64,000 nt of DNA, taken from NCBI RefSeq assembly GCF_000305785.2, contig NC_018868.3, positions 3,580,270-3,644,269 on the forward strand, given 5' to 3'. The DNA is from Simiduia agarivorans SA1 = DSM 21679 (GTDB lineage Bacteria > Pseudomonadota > Gammaproteobacteria > Pseudomonadales > Cellvibrionaceae). A model generated the notes under the pieces. The model saw only the letters and a program-made list of their open reading frames with translations. It did not search any database and was not told the origin of the DNA. Both the position numbers and the translations under genes were made by a program. Shown piece by piece: positions 21,201 to 30,231 of this stretch; the stretch's first letter is position 1; every line of letters begins with the position of its first letter.

Positions 21201-22537
21201 GCAACCGCACCATGGAAGTGAAGATTCACCAGGCTTCCAGCCCCTGGCAAAACATCAAAACCGCCGATGAAATCCAGCTCACCCCGCAAGATCAATCCTT
21301 CACCCTGTTCTACGAACCGGCGGTGGATTTCGGCAATCTGAAGCTGGGTTTCTTTTTGGGCGACAACACGGCAGACGTCTGGCTGGATGAAGTGAGCCTG
21401 CAGCGCTACTGCGATGCGGTGGTGCAACTGCCGCCACCGGCCTCGGTAACCGCTACCGCCGCGTCTGCCAGCCAGGCCAACGTGAGCTGGAGTGCGGTAA
21501 CCGATGCCGCCGGCTACCAGGTGCAATACCGCGCCGTGGGCGGCAGCTGGGCCACAGCCGAGGCCAACACCACAGCCACCAGTGCCTCCGTATCCGGCCT
21601 TTCCGCCGGCGACTATGAATTCCGCGTGCGGGCCCTGGCCTCGGTGGGGCAGTCGTCTGAGTATCAACTGTCCAATGTAGTGACGCTGGAGGAAGCCGCT
21701 GGCCCCTGGGGTGCACCCGGCTGGATTGCGGTAAGCGTCACCTCAGACAACTCGGTGAATGTGCAGTGGGCCTCGGTACAAGACGCGGTGACCTACGATG
21801 TGCAACAGCAACTCTCAACCGAAACCACCTGGCGCAAGGCCGTTTATGACGTAAGCGGCACCGCCACCTCTGTTACTGGTTTAACGGCTGGGGCCACCTA
21901 CAAGTTCCGCGTCAAGGCGCGCAATGCATCGGGCCAGGCCACATCCTGGACCACCAGCGGCTCGGTGAACCTGTCTGGCAGCCAGCCGTTGGCGGCACCG
22001 GCCAATGCCGATGCCCTGGCGGTAAGCCATAACCGGGTGGATGTGAGCTGGGATGCCGTAACCGATGCTGACAGCTACACCCTCCAGCGCAGTGTGGATG
22101 GGGGTGCCTGGGCGGGCCTGACTTCCGGCGTTACCGGTACCAGCTACAGCGACACCAGCGTCAACCCAGATACTCTCTACGACTACCGCATCGCCGCGGT
22201 AAACAGCAGCGAGCAATCCGGCTGGACGGAATCCGGCGCCGTGGCCACACCCTCGGCGCCCTCCGGCAGCTTCGGGGCCCCCACCGGTGTGAGCGCCAGC
22301 AAATCGGGCAGCACCAGTGTGACCGTGAGCTGGAACCCGGTGGTGGATGCCGTCACCTACGACATCCAGAAGTTCAAAGCCGGCGATGCCTGGCGCAAGG
22401 CCGAGTACGACGTCACCGGCACCAGCGTCACCATCACCGGGCTGGATGCCGGCGCCACTTACACCTTCCGGGTAAAAGCGCGCAACGCCTCGGGTTCTGC
22501 CAGCGGTTGGACAGAATCGAATGCCGTGAACCTCTGA
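18251..22537 (+). CDS. Secreted multidomain GH74-like beta-propeller protein with FN3 and CBM modules
   Basis: A 1428-residue secreted protein (signal peptide cut near STMA-ATV). Residues about 20-795 form a GH74/BNR-like beta-propeller with many Asp-box repeats (STNNGESW, SQNGGSSW, STDEGQNW). They carry SDMEG at residues 51-55 and ADNGLMESWDGG near 435-446, positions like the two catalytic Asp motifs of GH74. Then follow one FN3 domain (about 800-890), a CBM4/9-like beta-sandwich (about 902-1055) and four more FN3 domains to the C-terminus, two of which are near-duplicates (VKARNASGQ / VKARNASGS). It probably attacks an extracellular glycan. Exact family and substrate are not determined; xyloglucan is unlikely given the mannose and rhamnose neighbours. 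It has its own terminator. Confidence 0.8.
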   Translation: MLRHLLGGLALLSLQSTMAATVWQPLNPGAGGQVQDVVADPNQANVVYMASDMEGVYKSTNNGESWQITGNLVNNRVFAVAVTPGNSNKIFVGTLYGLHISTNGSNSYALVPETENKSIASIAFKPGNANHIIAAPGWRDDDDFIGKFGETAAGPGQVFVSQNGGSSWQTVTFDSNSSTDRNVYSVVFDQSNANTVYLGSNKGVYKSTNGGLNWQRIAGPDDAVRPWNKGIALSPNGQVLYATYAEAKPDLRYNTNFLVYATRTSNINWQQVTGGLEGNRRYWYPEVDPRSTGNSHKVLLGAVKDRFGLYEGTFNWDNNGNLTNFYWEKIWDSYDGSWDIGWDYATPPNARFAHYTPVTGGWARGVWSTTNQTMYYASHNSGNNSYSWQNKYSTPTSQTVNWYGTEWPTYKGKGTESTYTYDVAVHENYVIQGQADNGLMESWDGGVSWSNMQHRRGGGFNLSDVQAVDIADAWGVPTVVAQATSGYGGGAHNGRLWAKRLNTHSPADQWVELAGGPNAKAGLPKGVLRDVAVSPANPAKVFMFSSNYGMYMVEDIGRALDYHDRGETLPVTQIYEGLDNSNDARIARKIAPHPTNEKVVFFSSTGGVQGVWRGEQQNDGSWTFAQVLASSGWDAEVEAWAYNGTVYLMSFAKGGGPGLTDGNNWQILLSTDEGQNWQKIFTPADAMAVRPTSNLVWWNSVGNRFKFTGKGGSAGAGNKIVMSYYDHDYQLGYGVFLGTIQSNGQVNWQDITDDLHFSGMTSSRFIKDAGQMYLYSTTPGAGLWRRSISGMNMDPAPTSAPAKPNNLNGQLHAATNTISLTWSDTANNETGFRIERSTAGGTYKVVGQVGRNTTAYTDFGLAGNTQYTYRVYAFNSAGQSANSNTKTLTSGDSVEPPEPCEPVNLTGDGNFTNGLGAWTVYANTSAGASATGSVGVESGFGSGNSLKVDIGAAFSTNDVQIQRSFGKLEAGKAYVLNFNAKAASNRTMEVKIHQASSPWQNIKTADEIQLTPQDQSFTLFYEPAVDFGNLKLGFFLGDNTADVWLDEVSLQRYCDAVVQLPPPASVTATAASASQANVSWSAVTDAAGYQVQYRAVGGSWATAEANTTATSASVSGLSAGDYEFRVRALASVGQSSEYQLSNVVTLEEAAGPWGAPGWIAVSVTSDNSVNVQWASVQDAVTYDVQQQLSTETTWRKAVYDVSGTATSVTGLTAGATYKFRVKARNASGQATSWTTSGSVNLSGSQPLAAPANADALAVSHNRVDVSWDAVTDADSYTLQRSVDGGAWAGLTSGVTGTSYSDTSVNPDTLYDYRIAAVNSSEQSGWTESGAVATPSAPSGSFGAPTGVSASKSGSTSVTVSWNPVVDAVTYDIQKFKAGDAWRKAEYDVTGTSVTITGLDAGATYTFRVKARNASGSASGWTESNAVNL

Positions 22538-22553
22538 CGGGCACTGCCCGGAT

Positions 22554-22579
22554 AAAAGCCCCGTGATGGGGCTTTTTTT
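22554..22579 (+). terminator. Rho-independent terminator after the GH74-like gene
   Basis: The stem AAAAGCCCC / GGGGCTTTT with a five-base loop and seven Ts lies 17 bases beyond the stop codon. Confidence 0.9.
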
Positions 22580-22829
22580 GTAGTGGGTGACTGCATTCTT
22601 CGGATTTATTGGTCGAATATTGACCGCTTTTTCGAAATCAGAAGTTTGTGGTGGCCCCCAAAGTCAGATGTGATTATTTGTAACCCCATGAATTCTCTGA
22701 ATTTATTGGATCGCGTTCGTGGAGTTTGGCGTTATTTGATTGGTATTGAAAAAAATTTTCTGCGGATTCTTAAACGCGGAGTTTTTGGCCGCAACGCGCC
22801 GATATAGTGCACTCAAACGATAAACATAA
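22580..22829 (+). promoter_or_regulatory. Upstream region of the mannose operon, with a degenerate copy of the 10-bp array
   Basis: This 250-base gap must hold the promoter of the long operon that begins at 22830. Two sites, TTGATT at 22736 and TTGAAA at 22746, are ten bases apart and fit the phased motif seen at other promoters, but the next steps are poor matches. No other clear element is seen. Confidence 0.35.
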
Positions 22830-24086
22830 ATGGGCAATTCTATGTCTGCTCCTCAATCTGCGGTGCCGCCAGTGGGCGCACCCATGAATTCCAGTTCTAC
22901 CTACGTATTCCCTTTGCTGGTGATGACCAGCCTGTTTTTTATCTGGGGTTTCATCACCAGCCTGAACGACATTCTCATTCCGCACCTGAAAAGCGCGTTT
23001 GAGCTGACCTATGTGCAGGCCATGCTGATCCAGTTCACCTTCTTTGGGGCCTATTTTCTGGTGTCGTTGCCGGCCGGAGCGCTGATCCGTCGCATCGGTT
23101 ACCAGAACGGGGTGTCTGTGGGCCTGGGTGTGGCGGCCTTGGGCTGTATTTTGTTTTACCCGGCCGCTGCCATTCAGCAGTACTGGTTGTTTTTGGCAGC
23201 ACTGTTCGTGATGGCCTCGGGTATCACCTTGCTGCAGGTATCGGCTAACCCCTATGTGGCGGTACTGGGTAATCCCGATACTGCCTCAAGCCGGTTGAAT
23301 TTCTCCCAGGCGATCAATTCGGTGGGGCATACCGTCGGCCCATTATTTGGTGCCTTGCTGATCATGAACGGCGACCACACTCAGGTGGCAGAATCGGCAG
23401 ATCCCGCCGCCGTGCAGCTCCCTTACCTGATGATTGCGGCTTTCCTGATTCTGGCTGCGCTGGTGTTCAAGTTTCTCCGGCTGCCGGCTATTGCGGGTGA
23501 TAACAGCGACCTGGGTGGCGCCAGTCATACCAGTGCATGGCAGTATCCGCACCTGGTGCTGGGTGCGGCGGCGATCTTTTTGTACGTGGGCGCAGAAGTG
23601 TCCATTGGCAGTTTCATTATCAATTTCATTTCGCTGCCGGAAATCGGTCAGATCGATGAGCGTACAGCTGCTCAGTATCTGACGCTGTATTGGGGCGGTG
23701 CCATGGTGGGGCGTTTTGTGGGCTCGGCGGTACTGCAGTTTGTGCGCGCCACGCGCGCACTGGCATTCAATGCCGTATTGGCTATTGGCTTGCTGGCTTT
23801 GGTCATTCTGGTGGAAGGCCGCATTGCAATGTGGGCGGTACTGGCCATTGGTTTGTTCAATTCCATTATGTTTCCCACCATTTTTTCTCTCGGCATTCGC
23901 GGATTGGGTGCTCATACCAGTCAGGGTTCGGGCATCTTGTGCCTCGCGATTGTGGGTGGCGCTATTGTGCCAGTACTGCAGGGCGTGTTGGCCGATTCGG
24001 TATCGGTTTCAATGAGTTTTACCGTCCCGCTGGTGTGTTACCTGTTCATTGGTTGGTATGCCCTGGTGGGTGCTAACAAGCATTGA
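22830..24086 (+). CDS. FHS-family (FucP/GluP-like) sugar:proton symporter
   Basis: The 418-residue MFS permease has about 12 membrane segments. It carries FHS-family hallmarks such as FFIWGFITSLNDILIPHLK near the N-terminus, RIGYQNG after helix 3 and ANPYVAVLG in helix 4-5. FHS members carry fucose, glucose, galactose or mannose with protons. It is the first gene of an operon continuing with fructokinase, an AGE isomerase and GH92, so D-mannose is the most likely cargo (inference). A second ATG at 22842 could also serve as start. A paralogue lies at 49847-51247. Confidence 0.88.
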   Translation: MGNSMSAPQSAVPPVGAPMNSSSTYVFPLLVMTSLFFIWGFITSLNDILIPHLKSAFELTYVQAMLIQFTFFGAYFLVSLPAGALIRRIGYQNGVSVGLGVAALGCILFYPAAAIQQYWLFLAALFVMASGITLLQVSANPYVAVLGNPDTASSRLNFSQAINSVGHTVGPLFGALLIMNGDHTQVAESADPAAVQLPYLMIAAFLILAALVFKFLRLPAIAGDNSDLGGASHTSAWQYPHLVLGAAAIFLYVGAEVSIGSFIINFISLPEIGQIDERTAAQYLTLYWGGAMVGRFVGSAVLQFVRATRALAFNAVLAIGLLALVILVEGRIAMWAVLAIGLFNSIMFPTIFSLGIRGLGAHTSQGSGILCLAIVGGAIVPVLQGVLADSVSVSMSFTVPLVCYLFIGWYALVGANKH

Positions 24087-24094
24087 GGTGCGAT

Positions 24095-25048
24095 ATGAAT
24101 TCATCTGTTGTTTGTTTTGGTGAGGCGCTAATCGACTTTCTGAATGTCAACGCCCGGGATCAACAGGGGCTGTCCATTCGCCAGTTTGAACAATTCCCAG
24201 GTGGCGCGCCCGCCAATGTTGCCGTTGCGCTGGCCAAACTGAAGGTGCCGGTGCGCTTTCTTGGCCAGGTAGGTCAGGACCTTTTCGGTGAATTTCTGAT
24301 TCAGAGTCTGAGTCATTATGGTGTGGACACCCGGGATACTTATCGACACCCGACCGCGCCTACCGCTTTGGCATTCGTGTTCCTGGATGAGCATGGTGAC
24401 AGAAGTTTCAGCTTTTATCGCAATGACAGTGCTGATTTGCTGATCACCGAAGCCCAGTGCAGCCCGGCCAGATTGGCCAACTGTAATCTGTTTCATTTTT
24501 GTTCCAACACTCTCACCCAGCCGGCCATCACCCAGACCACACGTGCGGCGGTGGCAGCGGCGCGTGCACAGGGAGCAGTGGTTAGTTTTGATGTCAATCT
24601 GCGTCACAACTTATGGCCTGAAGGGCGTGCGGACTCCGCGCGGGTGAATGAATTGGTGCTGCAATCCGACATCGTAAAATTCTCCCGAGATGAGTGGGAT
24701 TACCTGGCGCAGGGCGTCGATATGAGAGGCAAGTGTTTCGATGCCGGTGTGCAGCTCATGTTGATTACCGATGGTGGATCACCGGTGCAGATCCTGACGG
24801 CTGAATCCGAATTCAGTTTACCAATTCCTGCCGTCAATGTGGTGGATACCACCGCCGGCGGCGACGGTTTCAGCGGTGGTTTGTTAGCGGCAGTGCACTG
24901 TACAGGCTTGGAGACGCTGCTGAATGATCAGGAACAACTGAGGCGTGCTGTAAGTTTTGCCATTGACTGCGGAGCGGTTTCTGTATCGCGTAAGGGCGCT
25001 TTCCCTGCGCTGCCTACCGCGCAGGATGTGGATGTCTACTGGAGATAA
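24095..25048 (+). CDS. PfkB-family fructokinase
   Basis: A 317-residue ribokinase-like sugar kinase that probably converts fructose to fructose 6-phosphate. The N-terminal GGAPANVAVALAKL and C-terminal VVDTTAGGDGFSGG signatures are present. In the latter the anion-hole sequence reads AGGD rather than the common GAGD, while the catalytic Asp is kept. I place the start at the ATG at 24095, preceded by gaggtg; the longer frame would need a TTG. It lies 8 bp after the symporter and one base before the AGE gene, forming a mannose to fructose to fructose 6-phosphate route. Confidence 0.88.
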   Translation: MNSSVVCFGEALIDFLNVNARDQQGLSIRQFEQFPGGAPANVAVALAKLKVPVRFLGQVGQDLFGEFLIQSLSHYGVDTRDTYRHPTAPTALAFVFLDEHGDRSFSFYRNDSADLLITEAQCSPARLANCNLFHFCSNTLTQPAITQTTRAAVAAARAQGAVVSFDVNLRHNLWPEGRADSARVNELVLQSDIVKFSRDEWDYLAQGVDMRGKCFDAGVQLMLITDGGSPVQILTAESEFSLPIPAVNVVDTTAGGDGFSGGLLAAVHCTGLETLLNDQEQLRRAVSFAIDCGAVSVSRKGAFPALPTAQDVDVYWR

Positions 25049-25049
25049 C

Positions 25050-26258
25050 ATGAGTCAATACCCCGATTTTCAAAGCCCGGATTTTTTGCGCAGTCATATG
25101 CTGTCGATCTTGGATTTCTATGAAAAAAATGTAGACGACAATGCACTGGGTGGTTTTCGTCAGAACTTCTATGACAGCGGCGATGTGTTTGATACGGGTA
25201 CCAAGCAGTTGGTGAGCTCGACACGATTGGTGTTTAACTATTGCGTCGCCAGTGAAGTTTTCGCTCAGCCCGCTTATCTGGCACGTGCAGCGAGAGGGCT
25301 GGACTATGTGCGTGAGCAACATTGGGATCCTGCGCGCAAGGGATATCACTGGGTGTTGAACAATAACATCCCGGTCGATTCCACCAATCATTGCTATGGC
25401 CTCGCGTTTGTCATGCTGGCTTACGCGACCGCGCACAAACAGGGCATCGCCAACGCTTATCAAGGCATTGGTCATACCTGGGATATCCTTGAGCAGCGAT
25501 TCTGGCAGGCCGATCAGGGACTGTATGCTGATGAAGCAACCCCGGATTGGTCTGTGGTGAGTGACTACCGGGGGCAAAATGCCAACATGCATTGCTGCGA
25601 AGCCTTGCTGGCGGCATTCGAGGCCACTGGTGAGGCCCGCTATCTGGATCGCGCCTACCGATTAGCTAACACCGTTGCGGTGGAACTGGCTGCCAAAGGC
25701 GGGGGATTGGTGTGGGAGCATTTTACTTCTGCGCTGGAACCGGATTGGGAATTCAATAAAGAAGATCCCAAAAATCTTTATAAACCCTGGGGCTTTCAGC
25801 CCGGTCATCAAACCGAGTGGAGCAAGCTGCTGCTAACGCTGCACCAGCACCGGCCGGAGCCGTGGATGGTGGATCGCGCCAAAGCGTTGTTCGATGCTGC
25901 ATGGGAAAAGTGCTGGGACGAAGCCCGGGGTGGACTCTACTACGGTCATGCGCCCGATGGTCGCATCTGCGACGACGAAAAATATTTCTGGGTGCAGGCT
26001 GAGTCATTTGCGGCCGCTGCCATGTTGGCCTTGGCGACCGGCGAATCGCATTACTGGGATTGTTACCAAAAGCTTTGGCAGTACAGCTGGGATCACATGA
26101 TCGATCATCAATATGGCGCCTGGTATCGGGTGCTCAGTGCTGACAATCAACCTCTTTCCAATATCAAAAGTGCGGCGGGCGCCAAGTGCGACTACCACAC
26201 ACTGGGTGCCTGTTATCAGGTACTGCAACTTCTGAAAGCGAACCGCGAAGGAAAATAA
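25050..26258 (+). CDS. AGE-family sugar isomerase/epimerase, probably D-mannose isomerase
   Basis: This 402-residue (alpha/alpha)6-barrel enzyme belongs to the N-acylglucosamine 2-epimerase/mannose isomerase/cellobiose epimerase family. Conserved stretches are ANMHCCEALLAAFEATG, FQPGHQTEWSKLLL and the C-terminal CDYHTLGACYQVL, which provide the active-site histidines. I chose the ATG at 25050 (MSQYPDFQ), immediately after the fructokinase stop; the 93-base longer frame overlaps the kinase. With fructokinase next to it, a mannose to fructose isomerase is the best reading. Mannobiose 2-epimerase is an alternative. Confidence 0.85.
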   Translation: MSQYPDFQSPDFLRSHMLSILDFYEKNVDDNALGGFRQNFYDSGDVFDTGTKQLVSSTRLVFNYCVASEVFAQPAYLARAARGLDYVREQHWDPARKGYHWVLNNNIPVDSTNHCYGLAFVMLAYATAHKQGIANAYQGIGHTWDILEQRFWQADQGLYADEATPDWSVVSDYRGQNANMHCCEALLAAFEATGEARYLDRAYRLANTVAVELAAKGGGLVWEHFTSALEPDWEFNKEDPKNLYKPWGFQPGHQTEWSKLLLTLHQHRPEPWMVDRAKALFDAAWEKCWDEARGGLYYGHAPDGRICDDEKYFWVQAESFAAAAMLALATGESHYWDCYQKLWQYSWDHMIDHQYGAWYRVLSADNQPLSNIKSAAGAKCDYHTLGACYQVLQLLKANREGK

Positions 26259-26259
26259 A

Positions 26260-28563
26260 ATGTTTGCATCAAGAAAGTCTACTTGCAAAACAGCGCTGTT
26301 GGCGTTGTCTGCGGGTTTTTTACTGGGCGGTTGCGGGGGGGAAACCACCTCCAGCGCTGAGTCATCAACTGCTGTCATGAGCCAGAGCAGTGGCCTTGTC
26401 AGTCAATGGGTGGATCCGTTTATCGGCACCGCTAACGAGGGTAATACCTATCCGGGCGCGGTGCTGCCCTGGGGCATGGCCTCGGTAGTGCCACAGAATA
26501 TCGACTTTGCCAATGACAAAAACTCCGCTGCCTATGTGTTTGGCAAGCCGTATATCTACGGCTTTGGTCACATGCAATTGTCTGGTGTGGGTTGCCCGAG
26601 CTCTGGCGCACTGCCAGTAAAAATCACCACCGGTGAATTGTCGCTGGCGCAAAAAGATACCCGCAGTCGCTATTCCCGCGAGCTGGCGCAACCCGGTTAC
26701 TACCGTGTGTTCCTGGATACCTTTGGTGTATTGGCAGAAATGTCGGCAACCACCCGCAGTGGTATCAGCCGCTACCAGGTGCCCGCCGGGCAAACCAATT
26801 TTATTTTTGACCTGGCGTTAAACCAGGGCGAAACCAAGGGCGGTACCATCACCCACGTGAGCGAAAACCGCGTGGAAGGGTTTCAGGCAGAGGGCAACTT
26901 CTGTGATGCCGGCCAGATGCGCAAGGTGTTTTTCTCCGCTGAATTCAGCAAGCCTGCGGCGTCCTATGCAAAATTTGAATCGCCGGAATTTCTGAAGGCG
27001 GCCAAGCGCGTAGAGGGTGGCAAATACGAGGGCGTACATTTCAGTTACGACTTTGCCGAGGCCACTGAGATCGAACTGCGTGTGGGTATCTCGTTTGTTT
27101 CGGTTGAGAACGCCCGCGAAAACCTGAAGGTAGAGCAGCAGGGCAAGTCCTTCGCGCAGATCCGTCAGTCCGCCGCTCAGGCCTGGGAAAAAGAGCTGTC
27201 GGTTGTCAAAGTGCAAGGCGGCACGCCCGAGAACAACACCAAGTTCTATACGGCACTGTATCACTCACTGATCATGCCGCAGACATACAGTGATGTGAAT
27301 GGCGAATACCTTAGCATGGACGGCAAAACCGTTCGCAAAGCCGAAGGTTACACCCGCTATTCCACCTTCAGCCTGTGGGACACCTATCGCACGGTACACC
27401 CGCTCATTACGCTGACGCACCCCAAGCAGCAAACCGACATGCTGAAGTCCATGGCCGACATGGTGCATGACAGCGGCTGGCTGCCCAAGTGGGAATTGTT
27501 TGGTATGGAAGCGGCCACCATGGTGGGCGATCCGGCGGTACCTGTAGTGGTAGACAGCTACCGCAAAGGCCTGACCGATTTTGACGTGGAGGCCGTGTAC
27601 GGCGCCATGGTTAAAGCGGCCACGCAAACCGAACCCTTCAACCACATGCGCCCCGGCCTGAAGCACTACCGCGAGTTGGGTTACATTCCGCAAGATGATC
27701 GCGGCGGTGAAGGTAAAGACTTTGGCTGGTTCAACGGCATTGTGTGGGGCACCGTGTCCACCACGCTGGAATACAACCTGGCCGACTGGAACATTGCCAA
27801 GCTGGCCGAGGCACTGGGCAAAACCGAAGACGCCAAAGCCTTCCACGAGCAAAGCCTGAGCTATCGCAAGCTGTACGATGAAGAAACCGGCTTCCTGCGT
27901 CCGCGCAATGTAGACGGCTCCTGGATGACGCCCTTCAATCCGCTCGATCGACATTGGGATATCCGCTGGGAAATGAGCGGTGGCCCCGGTTACGTTGAAG
28001 GCACCGCCTGGCAGTACTTGTTCTTTGTGCCGCACGACATGCCCGGCCTGATCGACATCATGGGTGAAGAGCAGTTTATTGCGCGACTGGACGAAAGTTT
28101 TGACGAATTTTATTTCGACATGACCAACGAGCCGGATATCCAGTACCCCTTCCTGTACAACTATGTGGCCGGTAAGGAATACCGCACCCAGGAAGAAGTA
28201 CGCTACGCCGTAGACAAGTACTTCACCACCTCGCCCTGGGGTATTCCCGGTAACGATGACGCCGGCACCCTGTCTGCCTGGTTGGTGTTTGCCATGATGG
28301 GCTTCTATCCCGATCTGGTGGGCGAGCCCAGCTACCAGTTGGCGTTGCCAAGTTTTGCCCGCATCGATATCGATCTGGATCAGAACTACTACCCGGGTGA
28401 GAGCTTTTCCATCGTGGTGGACAACTTCAAAGACACCCACCGCTATCTCGCCGACAAAAAAGTCAATGGCGAGCCATTGGCGGCGTTCCAGCTAAGTCAC
28501 GATGCCATCGTCAAAGGCGGCACCATGACACTCACCACATCACAGTACCGCGAGGTGAAGTGA
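26260..28563 (+). CDS. GH92 exo-alpha-mannosidase, lipoprotein
   Basis: The 767-residue protein is a calcium-dependent, inverting alpha-mannosidase of family GH92. A lipobox LLGGC gives an envelope-anchored lipoprotein. Family marks are DPFIGTANEGNTYPGAVLPW at the mature N-terminus, SLWDTYRTVHPL, GYVEGTAWQY (general acid Glu) and GNDDAGTLSAW (base Asp residues), all in the expected order. Linkage (1,2, 1,3, 1,4 or 1,6) cannot be read from sequence alone. It starts one base after the AGE stop and ends one base before the permease start, so it is tightly coupled in the operon. Confidence 0.95.
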   Translation: MFASRKSTCKTALLALSAGFLLGGCGGETTSSAESSTAVMSQSSGLVSQWVDPFIGTANEGNTYPGAVLPWGMASVVPQNIDFANDKNSAAYVFGKPYIYGFGHMQLSGVGCPSSGALPVKITTGELSLAQKDTRSRYSRELAQPGYYRVFLDTFGVLAEMSATTRSGISRYQVPAGQTNFIFDLALNQGETKGGTITHVSENRVEGFQAEGNFCDAGQMRKVFFSAEFSKPAASYAKFESPEFLKAAKRVEGGKYEGVHFSYDFAEATEIELRVGISFVSVENARENLKVEQQGKSFAQIRQSAAQAWEKELSVVKVQGGTPENNTKFYTALYHSLIMPQTYSDVNGEYLSMDGKTVRKAEGYTRYSTFSLWDTYRTVHPLITLTHPKQQTDMLKSMADMVHDSGWLPKWELFGMEAATMVGDPAVPVVVDSYRKGLTDFDVEAVYGAMVKAATQTEPFNHMRPGLKHYRELGYIPQDDRGGEGKDFGWFNGIVWGTVSTTLEYNLADWNIAKLAEALGKTEDAKAFHEQSLSYRKLYDEETGFLRPRNVDGSWMTPFNPLDRHWDIRWEMSGGPGYVEGTAWQYLFFVPHDMPGLIDIMGEEQFIARLDESFDEFYFDMTNEPDIQYPFLYNYVAGKEYRTQEEVRYAVDKYFTTSPWGIPGNDDAGTLSAWLVFAMMGFYPDLVGEPSYQLALPSFARIDIDLDQNYYPGESFSIVVDNFKDTHRYLADKKVNGEPLAAFQLSHDAIVKGGTMTLTTSQYREVK

Positions 28564-28564
28564 T

Positions 28565-29983
28565 ATGAGCGTGGCAGAGAAGTTGTCCGGCAAGCTGGAT
28601 GCTGTAAACGAATACGAGCGCGAACCGGTACCTGAAAAAAAAGTCAAGGGGTTCAAGAGTTTTCTCGGATTGGTGTCCGGCGAGCACATCGCCGGTACCG
28701 AATTCGTGATTGGCCCGTTGTTTGTGTTGCACGGCACGGCCTGGAACGATTTGTTCTGGGGCTTGTTGGTGGGCAACATTCTCGCCACGCTGAGTTGGGT
28801 GCTGCTGTGCGCACCCACCGCGGTTAAAACCCGGCTGACTATTTATTACCAACTGGAAAAAATCGCCGGGTTTAACCTTGTCAGTATTTTCAATTTTTTG
28901 AACGGCCTGCTGTTTTGTGTTGCAGCGGCCGCCATGATTGGCGTATCCGGCACGGCCATCGGCTACATGCTGGGCGTGGATATGCCGGGCCTGACGGATT
29001 TAATGCCGGGCAGCTTCGATGCCATTCTCATCGTGTTTGCCATCGGTGTGGTGATGGCCCTGGTGTCTACCTGGGGCTATGACTTCGTCAGTAAATTCTC
29101 ACTGATTTTTGCACCCTGGATGCCGTTTATCTTCCTCGGGGCTGGCATTGCCATGTTGCCGCAGCTGGGCCTTACCCAGTGGTCGGACTTCTGGACCATT
29201 GCCGAAACCAAAATCTGGACCGGTGTGCCGGTAGAAGGCCAATCCAAATACGGCTTCTGGCACGTGCTGATTTTTGCCTGGCTGTGTAACAGCGCCATGC
29301 ACATCGGTTTATCCGACATGACCATTTACCGTTATGCGAAAAAGCCGCACTACGGCATCGCCTCGGCGGCGGGCATGTTTATTGGGCACTTTATGGCGTG
29401 GGTAGCCTCCGGCATCTTGTGCGCGGTGGCCATTCAGGCGGGCAACAACAATCCAAGCTCCGGCGAGATCGCCGTGATGAGCATCGGTATCGCCGGCGGT
29501 ATCTGCGTGTTGATTGCCGGCTGGACCACCGCCAACCCCACGGTGTATCGCGCGGGCATCGCCGTGCAGGCACTGTTCCCGAATTTCAAACGCTGGAAAA
29601 TCACCCTCGGTATCGGCCTGTTGGCCACGGTATTGGCCTGCTTCCCCTGGATCATTTCCAAGCTGGATCAGTTCCTGGGTTTTTACGCACTGGTGGCTGC
29701 TCCGGTGGGGGCCATGGTGCTGGCCGACGTGTGGTTGTTTCCGAAGCTGGGCCTGGTGCAGAACTTCGCCGATTTCCGCAAGATCAGTTTCAACTACGCC
29801 GTGGCCTCGGCCTGGGTGCTTTCTATCGTTGCAAGCTATGGGCTCTATGTTGCATTTGACGCAGACTTCTTTTTCTTTATGGCATTGCCGGCCTGGCTGA
29901 TAGCTGGTGCCTTGTATGTGGTATTTGCCAAGCTGATGCAAAACGGGGTGACTGAAAGCCCTGCAGCAATGGAGGCAAACTGA
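28565..29983 (+). CDS. NCS1-family permease embedded in the mannosidase operon
   Basis: A 472-residue membrane protein with about 12 hydrophobic segments. It resembles the purine-cytosine permease (NCS1) family, with VSGEHIAGTEFVIGPLFV early in the chain and FIGHFMAWVASGIL in a middle helix. Typical cargo of the family are nucleobases, hydantoins and thiamin-precursor pyrimidines, so its place between GH92 and GH38 is odd. It is translationally linked to both neighbours (1-bp spacing upstream, TGATG overlap downstream). It may transport a sugar or an aglycone released from the glycan; this is inference only. Confidence 0.8.
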   Translation: MSVAEKLSGKLDAVNEYEREPVPEKKVKGFKSFLGLVSGEHIAGTEFVIGPLFVLHGTAWNDLFWGLLVGNILATLSWVLLCAPTAVKTRLTIYYQLEKIAGFNLVSIFNFLNGLLFCVAAAAMIGVSGTAIGYMLGVDMPGLTDLMPGSFDAILIVFAIGVVMALVSTWGYDFVSKFSLIFAPWMPFIFLGAGIAMLPQLGLTQWSDFWTIAETKIWTGVPVEGQSKYGFWHVLIFAWLCNSAMHIGLSDMTIYRYAKKPHYGIASAAGMFIGHFMAWVASGILCAVAIQAGNNNPSSGEIAVMSIGIAGGICVLIAGWTTANPTVYRAGIAVQALFPNFKRWKITLGIGLLATVLACFPWIISKLDQFLGFYALVAAPVGAMVLADVWLFPKLGLVQNFADFRKISFNYAVASAWVLSIVASYGLYVAFDADFFFFMALPAWLIAGALYVVFAKLMQNGVTESPAAMEAN

Positions 29984-30159
29984 TGAATTGGCTGATACCC
30001 CTGAAGCTCGTTTCCTATGCCGGGTTGGTGCTCATTCTGGTGTCCTCCTTGTTGGTTTTTTACCAACAGGTTGATTTGGAAAATTTTAAGGATATGGCGT
30101 TGATAGGCACGCTGGTCTGGATTTTTACCGCACCATTGTGGATCAATCGCAAGGCCTGA
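29983..30159 (+). CDS. 58-residue small membrane protein coupled to the NCS1 permease
   Basis: The start ATG overlaps the permease stop (TGATG). The product (MNWLIPLKLVSYAGLVLILV onward) has two predicted membrane helices joined by a short loop containing FYQQVDLENF, and ends in NRKA. It is too short for a known enzyme. The coupling suggests an accessory subunit or stabiliser of the permease. Confidence 0.65.
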   Translation: MNWLIPLKLVSYAGLVLILVSSLLVFYQQVDLENFKDMALIGTLVWIFTAPLWINRKA

Positions 30160-30231
30160 TCGTAGCTACCAAAGAACAATAAAATAGAGCCGGTGGCTGC
30201 GCCACCGCCGTTAATATTCGGGAAAACGTTG

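Noticed and set aside
27265..28440. Minus-strand open frame of 391 codons inside the GH92 gene
   Set aside because: Shadow of the GH92 reading frame with His/Val/Gly-rich low-complexity translation.
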